DNA of 64,000 nucleotides from Soonwooa sp032078105 (GTDB lineage Bacteria > Bacteroidota > Bacteroidia > Flavobacteriales > Weeksellaceae), in NCBI GenBank assembly GCA_046269235.1, contig JBJZOS010000004.1, positions 195,431-259,430 on the forward strand. The letters run 5' to 3'. The notes under the pieces were generated by a model. The model had not been told where the DNA came from. It did not search any database and saw only the letters and a program-made list of their open reading frames with translations. Shown here in pieces: positions 42,189-51,867 of the stretch. The stretch's first letter is position 1. Every line of letters starts with the position of its first letter. Both the position numbers and the translations under genes were made by a program.

Positions 42189-43448
42189 ATGAATTTTGAG
42201 AGGGTTCAAGAGAAACTGGAAATACTGGCGGATGCGGCGAAATACGATGTGTCCTGCTCCTCTAGTGGCGGAAAACGCAAAAATAATAACGGCGGTCTGG
42301 GCAACAGCCACGCCTCAGGCATTTGCCACAGTTATACCGAGGATGGCCGCTGTATCTCGCTCCTGAAAGTCCTACTCACCAACCACTGCATTTTCGACTG
42401 CGCATACTGTGTCTCCCGGAAGTCAAACGATATAAAGCGCGCGGCCTTCACCGTGGAGGAGGTGGTAGACCTTACCATTAATTTTTACCGCAGAAATTAT
42501 ATAGAGGGGCTTTTCTTGAGTTCTGGAATCTTCAAAGATGCCGACACCACGATGGAAAGGCTGGTGCGCGTCGCCAAGAAACTGCGGCAGCAGCATAAAT
42601 TCAACGGATATATCCACCTAAAATCAATTCCCGGCGCAAGCGACGAACTGATGCGCGAGGCGGGGCTTTATGCCGACCGGCTTTCGGTAAATCTGGAAAT
42701 TCCTACCGAATCCGGGCTGAAACTTCTCGCCCCAGAAAAATCTCACAAGGAACTAATAAAGCCTATGGGTTTGATAAAAAACGAACTCCAACTTTATAAG
42801 GAGGAGAAGAAAATTTTCCGCAAAGTTCCGCGTTTCGCGCCTGCTGGACAAAGCACGCAGATGATTGTGGGCGCCACGAGCGAGACCGATCTAAAAATTA
42901 TAAATGTCGCCGATTATTTCTACAAAAAATTCGGCATGCGCCGGGTGTATTACTCCGGGTATGTGCCTGTCCTGGAGGATTCGCGACTGCCCTCCATTCT
43001 ATCGGAAGTTCCTGTGCGAAGGGAAAATCGCCTCTACCAAGCAGATTGGCTGATGCGTTTTTATGGTTTCAAAGCTGATGAAATCCTGGATCCCAACGCG
43101 CCGTTCCTCGATTTAGAAGTAGATCCGAAACTCGCCTGGGCGCTTCGGAACAGGCACTTCTTTCCGGTGAACATCAATACAGCGCCAAAAGAGATGCTTT
43201 TGCGGATTCCCGGCGTGGGCGTAAAGTCTGTAGCGAAAATTTTAAAGGCAAGAAATTTCCAAAAACTTTCTGCGGAACACCTCCAAAAAATGGGTGTGGC
43301 GATGAACCGCGCAAAATTTTTCATAGAATTTGGCTCCACCAACCAAAACACCAAGTTTATCGACGATAAAAATTTCCGGCAAATAATCCTTACCGGGATG
43401 ACTTCCAAATGGAAAAGTCCGTTCTCGCAACAACTGTCACTTTTTTAA
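42189..43448 (+). CDS. Putative DNA modification/repair radical SAM protein
   Basis: 419 residues from ATG 42189; an upstream TTG-type start would run through the operator. The radical-SAM cluster motif is CIFDCAYC (C-x3-C-x2-C, about residues 67-74). The barrel follows, and the C-terminus has a helix-hairpin-helix segment (TAPKEMLLRIPGVGVKSVAKILKAR) typical of DNA-binding proteins. It matches the TIGR03916 group, found with a uracil-DNA-glycosylase-like partner and the TIGR03915 protein, which here follows 15 bases later. The reaction is not established. Codon use is richer in G and C than in the core genes to the left. Confidence 0.9.
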   Translation: MNFERVQEKLEILADAAKYDVSCSSSGGKRKNNNGGLGNSHASGICHSYTEDGRCISLLKVLLTNHCIFDCAYCVSRKSNDIKRAAFTVEEVVDLTINFYRRNYIEGLFLSSGIFKDADTTMERLVRVAKKLRQQHKFNGYIHLKSIPGASDELMREAGLYADRLSVNLEIPTESGLKLLAPEKSHKELIKPMGLIKNELQLYKEEKKIFRKVPRFAPAGQSTQMIVGATSETDLKIINVADYFYKKFGMRRVYYSGYVPVLEDSRLPSILSEVPVRRENRLYQADWLMRFYGFKADEILDPNAPFLDLEVDPKLAWALRNRHFFPVNINTAPKEMLLRIPGVGVKSVAKILKARNFQKLSAEHLQKMGVAMNRAKFFIEFGSTNQNTKFIDDKNFRQIILTGMTSKWKSPFSQQLSLF

Positions 43449-43463
43449 GATTCTACGTGAAAA

Positions 43464-44228
43464 ATGGTGAACTTAATTTACGATGGTAGTTTCGATGGGC
43501 TTCTAACAGCGATTTTCGAGATTTATGAATATAAATTTTCTGACGCGGAAATAGTGGCGGAGCAAAAGGAGTTTCAGCAGAATATTTTTGAGCGACGCCA
43601 CACCGTGTATACCGAAAGTGAGAAGGCGCAAAGGGTTTTGAAAAAACTAGAAGTCGCTATAGGTAAAAACGGTATCCGGCAACTTCTGATGGTTTTCCTC
43701 TCTGAAAAGCCTGACCGGGAAAGGTTGATTTTCAGCGCGGTGCGGCAAAGTATTCTGTATCCTAAAAAAGATATCCTGAACAACCTCGCCGATCCGGACA
43801 TAATCTCAATCGCCAAAACCGTAAAAAGCGTCGGCAGAGAGTCTCACCGGGTGACGGCCTTCGTGCGGTTTGAAAAACTTCAGGATGAATCATTTTTTGC
43901 CAAAATAGAGCCAGATTTCAATGTTTTGCCGTTAGTGGCCAACCATTTTAAGCGACGTTACCAGGATCAGAAATGGATGATTTTTGATTTAAAAAGAAAT
44001 TACGGTGTTTATTGGGATTTCTCAGAAGTGCATTATTTTATGCCCGAAGAAGCACAGTTGCCAGCCTTCCGGAACTCCGAAAACCTGCACCACGACGAAG
44101 AAAAAGCCTACCAAAAAATGTGGCAGCGTTATTTCGTAAAAACAGGAATAGAAGCTCGTAAAAATATGAAACTCCATATCCAATGGGTGCCGAAGCGCTA
44201 CTGGAAATATCTGACGGAGAAAGCTTAA
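43464..44228 (+). CDS. TIGR03915-family putative DNA repair partner
   Basis: 254 residues. The start LIYDGSFDGLLTAIFEIYEYK and the later PLVANHFKRRYQDQKWMIFDLKRNYGVYWD are typical of the TIGR03915 (DUF4130) family, always linked to the radical-SAM protein upstream. Some members are fused to a uracil-DNA glycosylase domain; this one is the short form without it. Function in DNA repair is inferred from that linkage. It ends in a convergent arrangement with the VIT1-family gene. Confidence 0.88.
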   Translation: MVNLIYDGSFDGLLTAIFEIYEYKFSDAEIVAEQKEFQQNIFERRHTVYTESEKAQRVLKKLEVAIGKNGIRQLLMVFLSEKPDRERLIFSAVRQSILYPKKDILNNLADPDIISIAKTVKSVGRESHRVTAFVRFEKLQDESFFAKIEPDFNVLPLVANHFKRRYQDQKWMIFDLKRNYGVYWDFSEVHYFMPEEAQLPAFRNSENLHHDEEKAYQKMWQRYFVKTGIEARKNMKLHIQWVPKRYWKYLTEKA

Positions 44229-44312
44229 AGTTCATTTTTATTGAAAACAGATTAAAATTTATAATTTCCTTATTTGCAGTTCATTACATATTTTTTTTTC
44301 GTCCTGAAATCC

Positions 44313-44342
44313 TAAAAAAAAGCGGCTAAAAAAGCCGCTTAA
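44313..44342 (-). terminator. Intrinsic terminator of the metal-efflux operon
   Basis: On the minus strand AAGCGGC and GCCGCTT pair around a T-rich loop and are followed by eight T, 37 bases after the VIT1 gene stop. Confidence 0.85.
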
Positions 44343-44379
44343 TAGCTTAAACTATTCTTTTTGATTTTTATAGATAAAA

Positions 44380-45099
44380 TCATTCCACCTTCACCCCAAA
44401 CATATATCCCACCACAGCAGAAAGTAACATCGCGATTGTTCCCCATATGGTGATCCTCGCGATGGATTTTGGGATGCTCGAGCCGCCTGTTTTTGCGGAA
44501 ATAGCGCCAAGAATTATTAAGAAGATTAGCGTGAAACCATAAAGCCAATATTCCATATTTTTGACGGGCGTGAGAAGCGTCACCAAAAACGGCAAAATAC
44601 CGCCCATTAGAAATGATGCGCCCGAAGCCAAAGCCGCCTGTAAAGGATTTGCCTGACTGATTTCGGTGATGCCCAATTCGTCGCGGATGTGTGCACCCAA
44701 AGCGTCGTGTTCCATCAGTTCTCGCGCCACGATTTGCGCCGTCTCTTTTTTCAGACCGCGCTGTTCGTAGATTTGCGCCAAAACCTGTAATTCTTCCTCG
44801 GGAAATTCCTCGAGTTCCTGCTTTTCGCGCTCTATGTCAGCTTTTTCGATGTCGGTTTGCGAACTCACGGACACATATTCTCCCGCCGCCATTGCGCAGC
44901 CTCCCGCAACCAATCCCGCCAGAGTTGCCAATAAAATGGGTTCGCGCGTGGAACTTGCTGCCGCCACGCCTATCGCGATACTCGAGACAGACAAAATGCC
45001 GTCATTTGCGCCCAAAACCGCCGCCCGCAGCCAATTGCTTCGGTGAATGTAATGGCTATCTAAATAATTTTCTATTGTTATTGTTTTTTCAGTTTTCAT
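44380..45099 (-). CDS. VIT1/CCC1-family metal transporter
   Basis: 239 residues. HYIHRSNWLRAAVLGANDGILSV is the family's N-terminal helix-1 signature. GGCAMAAGEYVSVSSQTDIEKADIEREKQEL gives the second helix and the start of the cytoplasmic metal-binding helices, and three C-terminal helices follow. Family members move Fe(II) or Mn(II), in eukaryotes into the vacuole; in bacteria they probably export or sequester them. The gene starts 12 bases after the RND adaptor gene, so it is the last gene of the efflux operon. The substrate is inferred. Confidence 0.88.
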   Translation of the reverse strand: MKTEKTITIENYLDSHYIHRSNWLRAAVLGANDGILSVSSIAIGVAAASSTREPILLATLAGLVAGGCAMAAGEYVSVSSQTDIEKADIEREKQELEEFPEEELQVLAQIYEQRGLKKETAQIVARELMEHDALGAHIRDELGITEISQANPLQAALASGASFLMGGILPFLVTLLTPVKNMEYWLYGFTLIFLIILGAISAKTGGSSIPKSIARITIWGTIAMLLSAVVGYMFGVKVE

Positions 45100-45111
45100 A
45101 ATTTCACAAAT

Positions 45112-46245
45112 TTATTCCTCCACATTTTTCAGAGCCATTAGTAACTGATGTGCGCCTTTTGTTACGAATTTTTTTGAGATAAATTTATTTTCAAAATTCA
45201 GCAACTGCGTATAGCCATTTTCGGAATTTCCGATATTTACAGGGAACATTTTATAGACATTTGGGGCGGTTTCCTCAAAGATATACTGCTTGTTTTTCCA
45301 AGTAATCACGCCCTGGTCGGGAATGACGTAGGCTTCCTGCGAGTCGGTTTCGACCTCGGCATTCATAAAGGTGCCGGGTATAAGGGCGGGATCAAAACCT
45401 ACGAAATGCGCGTGAATGAGAACGCTTCTATCCGCGCCGAAATCTTTGCCGATCAGGATAATCGTTGCGGGAAATTTTTTCCCGGGATTATTGTTGGTAT
45501 AAGCATAAATGCGCTGCCCCACGGAAATTTTGTCCAAATCTTTCTCGAAGACTTTCAGCGCCAAATGCAAATCGCCAGTGTTTACCACCTCGAAAAGGAT
45601 TTCGGCAGGCGCCACAAACTGACCTACATTGGTATTCACTTTGGAAATATAGCCCGAAATGGGCGAAGTAACGACAATGGTTCTCCGGATATTCCCCGCG
45701 GAAACGGAATTTGGATTTACCCCTATCGCCGAGAGCCTTGCACCCAAAGCGCGCACCGCAATGTTTTGGTTATGTGCCTCGGTCTGCGCCATTTGCGCCT
45801 GTTTTGTGGAGACTGCTTGATATTTATTCAGATAACTTTGGCGTTCGGAATTTCTTTGCGCGAAGCCAAGATTCTCCTTTGCCTGCAAGTAATCCTGCTG
45901 AATCTGCACCATTTCGGGGTTTTCGATAATTGCCAAAGTCTGTCCGCGCGCGACATAATTTCCGGGCATAAAGCGCGCCGACTTCACGACGCCGCCGAGT
46001 TGCGAGGAGATGCTCGCCATACTTTGCGGTGGCACATCTATCGTGCCGTTCAGTAAAATTTTGTTGGCAATATTCTTTTTATTCAGCATGGATACCTCTA
46101 TGCCCGCGTTTTTCTTTTGCAATGCGGTGAGCGTGATTTGTGTGCCGTTTGCGGAAATGGCGGATCTTTCTTCCGTGGTGTCCTCCTTTTTTGAACAGGA
46201 GAGAAATAAGGTAATGGTGAGGAAGGGTATGATTAAATGTTTCAT
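45112..46245 (-). CDS. RND efflux periplasmic adaptor (CusB/CzcB-like) lipoprotein
   Basis: 377 residues. The lipobox is FLSCSKKED (cysteine about residue 17). The lipoyl/barrel-sandwich halves are visible as SISSQLGGVVKSARFMPGNYV and TSPISGYISKVNTNVGQFV, flanking an alpha-helical hairpin (about 110-170). The protein bridges the inner-membrane RND pump and the outer-membrane channel. No extra N-terminal metal-binding histidine cluster is seen. It lies between the TolC-like and VIT1 genes. Confidence 0.9.
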   Translation of the reverse strand: MKHLIIPFLTITLFLSCSKKEDTTEERSAISANGTQITLTALQKKNAGIEVSMLNKKNIANKILLNGTIDVPPQSMASISSQLGGVVKSARFMPGNYVARGQTLAIIENPEMVQIQQDYLQAKENLGFAQRNSERQSYLNKYQAVSTKQAQMAQTEAHNQNIAVRALGARLSAIGVNPNSVSAGNIRRTIVVTSPISGYISKVNTNVGQFVAPAEILFEVVNTGDLHLALKVFEKDLDKISVGQRIYAYTNNNPGKKFPATIILIGKDFGADRSVLIHAHFVGFDPALIPGTFMNAEVETDSQEAYVIPDQGVITWKNKQYIFEETAPNVYKMFPVNIGNSENGYTQLLNFENKFISKKFVTKGAHQLLMALKNVEE

Positions 46246-46446
46246 AAAATTTTATCTATTCGTTATGCTTGGATTTTTAACACAAAGGGAAAAAAAATAT
46301 ACATTTCCAACCGCCTTTAAGGTACAAATTGGAGAAGCCAACAATTTTAAGTTTGGGAAATTGCCGCCTGCTTTCAGACTTGGGCCTTTATTTTGCAGGT
46401 TAATTTTAATAAAAATTTGCCCCTTTGCGTTAAATTTATTGTCCTA

Positions 46447-47697
46447 TTATTTATTGGTTAAAGAATGGAGTTCGATAATTTTTTCGTTGAGGATTTTCTG
46501 GGCATCGATATATTTGTTCTGAATTTCCAAAGACTGGTTTACTAAAATGGAGTACTCCAAATAATTCGTCTCGCCCTCCTTCAATAGTAGGTTCGCCGTG
46601 AACATTATTGTGCGCGCATTTTCGAGGCCTTTTGTTTTGTAATATTCTACCTCGCGCTGCATTTTCTGCATTTCGCCGAGGTTTTGGACGTATTGGTTCT
46701 TCAATTTTTTCTGTGCAATATCATAATTGCTTTCCGCCAGCTGCTGGTTTATTTTTTGCCCTTCTATCACGGATTTTTGTGCGGAATTGAATACCGGCAA
46801 AGCCACACCCACCATGGCACTGTGGAAGCGTTTGGAATAGTCATAATCCTTTCCGTCGGCGCCCGATCCCTTCATCGTCATCGAATTGACCCCAAAATTG
46901 AAACTCGGCAGCAGTTTGGCTTTTTCGGCTTCCAATCTTGCGTTTTCGATATTTTTCTGCTGTTCCAACTGCTTTAAAAGAAATAAATTGGTACCGAAAT
47001 CATTATTGGAAGGACTGAAATTCAGATTGAAAAAAGCATTGCTCTCATTGGTAAAATTTTCACCCGAATTGATCAGATTATTAAACTGATAATGATAAAT
47101 CTCGCGGTCTTTCCGAATGCTCTGCAACTGTATTTCTGCTTGGCTTCGGTAGTTTTCGGCGGTGGTTTTCTCCAAAATATTGCTTTCGCCCGCTTTTAGG
47201 CGCAACTCTGCACGGCGGTAGTAGTTGGAATAAATGCTGTCGGCTTTTTTCAGCAGTTTTTCCTTTTCATCGAGATAACTCAAGTTGTTGTAAATCAGCG
47301 CAATTTCTTTCTTCAACTGCCATTTTCTAATATCCAAACCAATCGCGGCATTCTTCCACTCTTCTTCCAACACTATTTTCTGCACATTGTAGAATTTTGG
47401 GAGCTTAACCATTTGAGATACAGATAATTTATTATCCGCATACACAGAGTTCATCTGTCCAAACTCGACCGAAATATTCAGCGGATCTATGGCGCGGTAG
47501 GAATTTTTCATTTTATCCTGATAGTCAATTTTCAGTTGGCCGTTTTTCACATCTAAATTGTTCTGCATTGCCTTATCTATAGCATTTTGAAGGGAAATGG
47601 GCGTTTGGGCAAAAAGTCCACCTTCACTTAAAATGGGGAAAATCTGCAAAACGATTGTGGCAATAAGTAGGGTTTTTATTTTTATTGAATTTTTCAT
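46447..47697 (-). CDS. TolC-family outer-membrane efflux protein (CzcC-like)
   Basis: 416 residues. Signal peptide to about residue 30. Two outer-membrane efflux repeats contain long helices; QNAIDKAMQNNLDVKNGQLKI and the C-terminal LKEGETNYLEYSILVNQSLEIQNKY are typical. It forms the exit channel for the RND pump. It lies 398 bases downstream of the pump gene, a long gap for such an operon. Confidence 0.88.
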   Translation of the reverse strand: MKNSIKIKTLLIATIVLQIFPILSEGGLFAQTPISLQNAIDKAMQNNLDVKNGQLKIDYQDKMKNSYRAIDPLNISVEFGQMNSVYADNKLSVSQMVKLPKFYNVQKIVLEEEWKNAAIGLDIRKWQLKKEIALIYNNLSYLDEKEKLLKKADSIYSNYYRRAELRLKAGESNILEKTTAENYRSQAEIQLQSIRKDREIYHYQFNNLINSGENFTNESNAFFNLNFSPSNNDFGTNLFLLKQLEQQKNIENARLEAEKAKLLPSFNFGVNSMTMKGSGADGKDYDYSKRFHSAMVGVALPVFNSAQKSVIEGQKINQQLAESNYDIAQKKLKNQYVQNLGEMQKMQREVEYYKTKGLENARTIMFTANLLLKEGETNYLEYSILVNQSLEIQNKYIDAQKILNEKIIELHSLTNK

Positions 47698-48095
47698 TTA
47701 AAAAATTTTAAAGTTATTGAGGCTTTAAATTAAATTATCCTCACGGATTTCACAGTTTTACACGGATTTTAAAAATAAATGACAATTGTATTATTTAATC
47801 CCTTTATGCATTTGTAGTTTTGTTTTTCGAAAATAATCGTTAATGCGTTTGTTTGCCTTCAACAGAAGAAAAATTTGTTTAATCCTTTGTCTGATATTGC
47901 GTTTACTTCATTATCCCATAGTGAAAAAAAAGTGATTTATAATGCATTATCTTCATTTTAAAACATACAGAAAGGCACTTTGTTTATATAAGAAATACAA
48001 ATTTCTTAAAAGTCGAAAATTATTTTATGTTTCTAAATGCACAACTGGTTATTTAATTTAAATTATTGAACCTCAAAAAAAATTATCTACAAAAT
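47698..48095. other. 398-base gap between the RND pump and TolC genes
   Basis: No ORF. AT-rich. It contains two near-copies of CACGGATTT (within 47740-47780). No strong terminator is seen on the minus strand, so transcription may continue from the pump gene into the TolC-like gene. Confidence 0.45.
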
Positions 48096-51000
48096 TTAAT
48101 CGGTTTTCTCCGCTTTGGGGAAAGAGAGCTTCCAATGCTTTTCAAACCAAATGTACATTACCGGAAGCAGGAACAGCGTGAGGAAGGTCGCGAGCAAAAG
48201 TCCGCCGATTACCACCGTTGCAAGCGGACGCTGGACTTCGGCACCTTCTCCACTTGAAATTGCCATCGGCAAGAAACCGAGCGATGCCACGAAAGCCGTC
48301 ATCAAAACAGGTCTCAATCTTGAAATACTGCCTAATTTTACAGCACTTTTTAGGTCGGTATTGTTCTGTTTCTGCCTGTTAAATTCTGCCACAAGGACGA
48401 TTCCATTTAAAACCGCTACACCAAAAAGTGCGATAAAACCAACGCCCGCCGAAATACTGAAATTCATCCCGCGAATCCACAGAGAAAGGATTCCGCCGAT
48501 CGCTGAAAGTGGAATCGCCGAGAAAATCAGTAGTCCGTATTTCGCGGAATTGAAGGCGAAATAGAGCATCAGCAAAATCAGCAATAAACTCACCGGAACG
48601 GCAATAGAGAGGCGGGATTTTGCCTGTTGCAGATTCTCGAAAGTTCCGCCGTAAGTCACGGAATATCCTGTTGGAAGTTTGAGTTCGGCATCCACTTTTT
48701 TCTGCAAATCTTGCACGGTAGACTGTATGTCTCGATCGCGTACATTGAAGCCGACGACGATTCTGCGCTGTGCATTTTCGCGCTGAATCTGGTTCACGCT
48801 TTCCTTCAGTTCCACATTTGCCACGGCGCTCAACGGAATTTCCGTTCCGGAGGATGTGGAAATCAGCAAGTTATTCACATCTGATATATTCTGCCGCTGG
48901 TCGCCATTCAGACGCACCACCAAATCAAATTTCTTCTCGCCTTCATACACGGAACCTGTGGACTGGCCTGCGAAGGCGGTATTCACAATGGTATTGACAT
49001 CGCCCAAATTCAAGCCATACTGCGAAAGCGCGGCCCGGTTATAGGTGATCACAATCTGTGGCATGCCGGAAATAGGTTCCACATATATATTCTGCGCACC
49101 ATTAATTTTTTTGGAAATAGCGCCCAATTTTTCGGCATAAACCTTCAAAGTATCGAGGTCTTCGCCATAAATTTTGCAAACCACATCCTGCCTCGCGCCC
49201 GTCATCAATTCATTAAAACGCATTGCGACGGGATATTGAAAGGACCAAGTGACGCCAATGATATTTTTCTTGAGTTCGGCGGTCATTTTTTCGGCGAGTT
49301 CGTCGTAGGTTTTGGCAGATTTCCATTCGTTGCGCTGCTTTAGGATAATCATCATATCACTCGCGTCAATCGGCATCGGGTCTGTTGGGATTTCGGAACT
49401 TCCGGTTTTGCCTACAATTTTTTCGATTTCCGGGAATTTTTTTAGTAAAACCTGTTGCGATTTTAAAATTGCATCGGTCGAAGTTTTGAGGTTGCTTCCC
49501 GGCAAAACCCTTGTATCTACAGCGAAATCGCCTTCCGGAAGCGTAGGGATAAATTCGCCACCCAACTTCGTCATCACAAAAACGGCAATGAAAAACAGTC
49601 CTACAATGCTGAAAAATATGATATTGGGAATGTTTAGGGTTTTTGAAAGCCATTTATCGTAACCAGCCTCTAATTTAGCCATCATTTTGTCCGAAAAAGT
49701 CTTTTTGTCCGTAATTTTTTTAGATAAAAACAGCGAACTCATCATCGGAACATAGGTTAACGAGAGGATAAATGCACCTAAAAGTGCGAAAATAACTGTC
49801 TGCGCCATTGGTTTGAACATTTTTCCTTCAATGCCTTCCAATGTGAGAATTGGCAAGTAAACAATAAGGATAATGATTTGCCCGAAAACTGCGGAATTCA
49901 TCATTTTTGAAGCCGAAGTATAAACTTCGCCGTCCATCATCTGTTGGCTGATTTTCTGATTGTTAAAGGTTTTCATAGGCTGAAGCCGGTGCAGAATCGC
50001 TTCTACGATAATTACGGCACCATCCACAATCAGCCCAAAATCAAGTGCGCCGAGGCTCATCAAATTCCCCGATACGCCGAAAATATTCATCATAATAATC
50101 GCGAAAAGCATCGCCAAAGGAATAATGGACGCCACCAAAAATCCCGCGCGAAAATTCCCCAAAAAAAGCACCAATACGAAGACCACGATCAGCGCGCCCT
50201 CCATCAAATTGTGCTTCACGGTGCCGATTGCATTGTTCACCATCTTGGTGCGGTCAAGAAACACATCAATTTTGACGCCTTCGGGAAGGGTTTTCTGGAT
50301 TTCTTCAATGCGGGATTTCACTTTCGCAATCACTTCGTTGGAATTTGCACCCTTCATCATCATCACCACAGCACCAGCAACTTCACTTTCACCGTTGTAA
50401 GTCATTGCACCATAGCGAATTGCCTTTCCGTATTGCACTTTCCCGATATTTTTAATATAAATCGGTGTGCCGTCCTGCAGATTTTTAATGACTGTATTTT
50501 CAATATCATCAATCTTTTCGACTAATCCCTCTGTTCTGATAAACAATGCATTAGCATCTTTTTCTATATAGGCTCCACCTGTATTTTGATTATTTTTGGC
50601 TAGCGCATCGAAAACTTCCGCCATCGTGACACCCATAGATTTCAGAGCGGCAGGATTTACAGCGACTTCATATTGCTTTAAATCGCCACCGAAACTCGCA
50701 ACATCGGCAACGCCTTCAGTACTAAGTAATTGCCTACGAACTGCCCAATCCTGAATCGTCCGCAATTGCATCGCATTATAGCGGTGTTCGTAGCCTTTTT
50801 TGGGGCGCACAGAATATTGGTAAATTTCGCCAAGACCGGTAGTAATAGGAGCCATAGTTGGGTTACCGAGCGATTGTGGTATATCTTTGGAAACTTGTTG
50901 CAGGCGTTCCGCTACTTGCTGTCGCGCCAAATGCAAATCCACATCGTCGTTAAAAACTATTGTTACAACCGACAAACCGAAACGCGAAAAACTGCGCATC

Positions 51001-51242
51001 TGCTTGATCCCCGAAATGTTGTTATTGGCCTGCTCGAGCGGAAAAGTAATGAAGCGTTCCACATCGGGAGCGCCCAAACTCGGCGAAACGGTAATGATCT
51101 GCACCTGATTGTCGGTAATGTCCGGAACAGCATCAATCGGAAGTTTTTTGACTTCGAAAATTCCATAAATAATCAGTGCCAAAGTCATCAGAATAATAAT
51201 GAATTTGTTTTTTATGGAAAATTCTATGATGTTATTAAGCAT
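48096..51242 (-). CDS. CusA/CzcA-family heavy-metal RND efflux pump
   Basis: 1048 residues, full length. Twelve helices are expected. The helix-4 motif DFGLIVDGAVIIVE keeps both aspartates and the glutamate that mark heavy-metal RND pumps, closest to the CzcA (Zn/Co/Cd) form. The N-terminus IEFSIKNKFIIILMTLALIIYGI and the loop VPDITDNQVQIITVSPSLGAPDVE are standard. It uses proton flow to push metal ions from periplasm or cytosol out through the TolC-like channel. The exact metal cannot be read from sequence. Higher G+C than the flanking core genes. Confidence 0.93.
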   Translation of the reverse strand: MLNNIIEFSIKNKFIIILMTLALIIYGIFEVKKLPIDAVPDITDNQVQIITVSPSLGAPDVERFITFPLEQANNNISGIKQMRSFSRFGLSVVTIVFNDDVDLHLARQQVAERLQQVSKDIPQSLGNPTMAPITTGLGEIYQYSVRPKKGYEHRYNAMQLRTIQDWAVRRQLLSTEGVADVASFGGDLKQYEVAVNPAALKSMGVTMAEVFDALAKNNQNTGGAYIEKDANALFIRTEGLVEKIDDIENTVIKNLQDGTPIYIKNIGKVQYGKAIRYGAMTYNGESEVAGAVVMMMKGANSNEVIAKVKSRIEEIQKTLPEGVKIDVFLDRTKMVNNAIGTVKHNLMEGALIVVFVLVLFLGNFRAGFLVASIIPLAMLFAIIMMNIFGVSGNLMSLGALDFGLIVDGAVIIVEAILHRLQPMKTFNNQKISQQMMDGEVYTSASKMMNSAVFGQIIILIVYLPILTLEGIEGKMFKPMAQTVIFALLGAFILSLTYVPMMSSLFLSKKITDKKTFSDKMMAKLEAGYDKWLSKTLNIPNIIFFSIVGLFFIAVFVMTKLGGEFIPTLPEGDFAVDTRVLPGSNLKTSTDAILKSQQVLLKKFPEIEKIVGKTGSSEIPTDPMPIDASDMMIILKQRNEWKSAKTYDELAEKMTAELKKNIIGVTWSFQYPVAMRFNELMTGARQDVVCKIYGEDLDTLKVYAEKLGAISKKINGAQNIYVEPISGMPQIVITYNRAALSQYGLNLGDVNTIVNTAFAGQSTGSVYEGEKKFDLVVRLNGDQRQNISDVNNLLISTSSGTEIPLSAVANVELKESVNQIQRENAQRRIVVGFNVRDRDIQSTVQDLQKKVDAELKLPTGYSVTYGGTFENLQQAKSRLSIAVPVSLLLILLMLYFAFNSAKYGLLIFSAIPLSAIGGILSLWIRGMNFSISAGVGFIALFGVAVLNGIVLVAEFNRQKQNNTDLKSAVKLGSISRLRPVLMTAFVASLGFLPMAISSGEGAEVQRPLATVVIGGLLLATFLTLFLLPVMYIWFEKHWKLSFPKAEKTD

Positions 51243-51284
51243 AAAATTTTTGTAAAAAGTTGAATTTGAATTAAATAATAAGCG

Positions 51285-51794
51285 TTAATCGTCTTGGTCT
51301 TTGCCTGCCTCGCCACCATTTTCAGTATTTTGATTAATGATTTGGTAGGCGGTGTTATTACGGATTTCTGTGTGACGAATTTCTCCGCCTACTGTCCCGA
51401 CTTTTTGGGCGAAAAACATCGTGGCAAGACTCAACAACAATACCGCAAAAGGCAGAAATTTTGCGAAAGAATATTTGCGAGAATCTGCGAACCAGGACAA
51501 GGCAGAAACTGAACCCAAAACATATGAAAGCCCTGCGAATAGTTCGGCGGATTCCTCGTGAATTTTAATGAGTTGTCGGGAAATTCCGGGAAGGTTTTCT
51601 ACCGCTTTTTCGGCGCCTTCGCCTGTAGCCATCGCAACCATAGAGGCAGCTGCACCGAGAATAAAAACTAGGTAAGAATTTCTTTTTGAGGTATCGGATT
51701 TTATAAAAATTCCGATCAAAAGTAGAATGATCCCTACAGTTGGGAATATGATTGGCAAATGGTTGACTACCAAATGCAAATGAGCATTATTCAT
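51285..51794 (-). CDS. DUF2231-like four-helix membrane protein
   Basis: 169 residues with four transmembrane helices. It starts NNAHLHLVVNHLPIIFPTVGIILL, with histidines at the head of helix 1 as in DUF2231-type proteins, and ends with a hydrophilic tail. It lies 42 bases upstream of the RND pump gene. I recall such proteins next to metal-efflux genes in other Bacteroidota; a role in metal or redox sensing is a guess. Confidence 0.7.
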   Translation of the reverse strand: MNNAHLHLVVNHLPIIFPTVGIILLLIGIFIKSDTSKRNSYLVFILGAAASMVAMATGEGAEKAVENLPGISRQLIKIHEESAELFAGLSYVLGSVSALSWFADSRKYSFAKFLPFAVLLLSLATMFFAQKVGTVGGEIRHTEIRNNTAYQIINQNTENGGEAGKDQDD

Positions 51795-51867
51795 TTGAAA
51801 GATTTTAAGTTAAAAAACAGAATATGGCACCCAAATTTTTACATAAATTGGGCGTAAAATCTATAAT

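Noticed and set aside
44691..45101. 136-codon + strand ORF rich in P, R and A
   Set aside because: Antisense shadow of the VIT1-family gene.
47740..47780. Short CACGGATTT repeats
   Set aside because: There are only two imperfect 9-base words; too little to call a repeat element.
48115..51263. Series of + strand ORFs of 60-190 codons
   Set aside because: They are antisense shadows of the RND pump gene, which has full-length family similarity on the minus strand.
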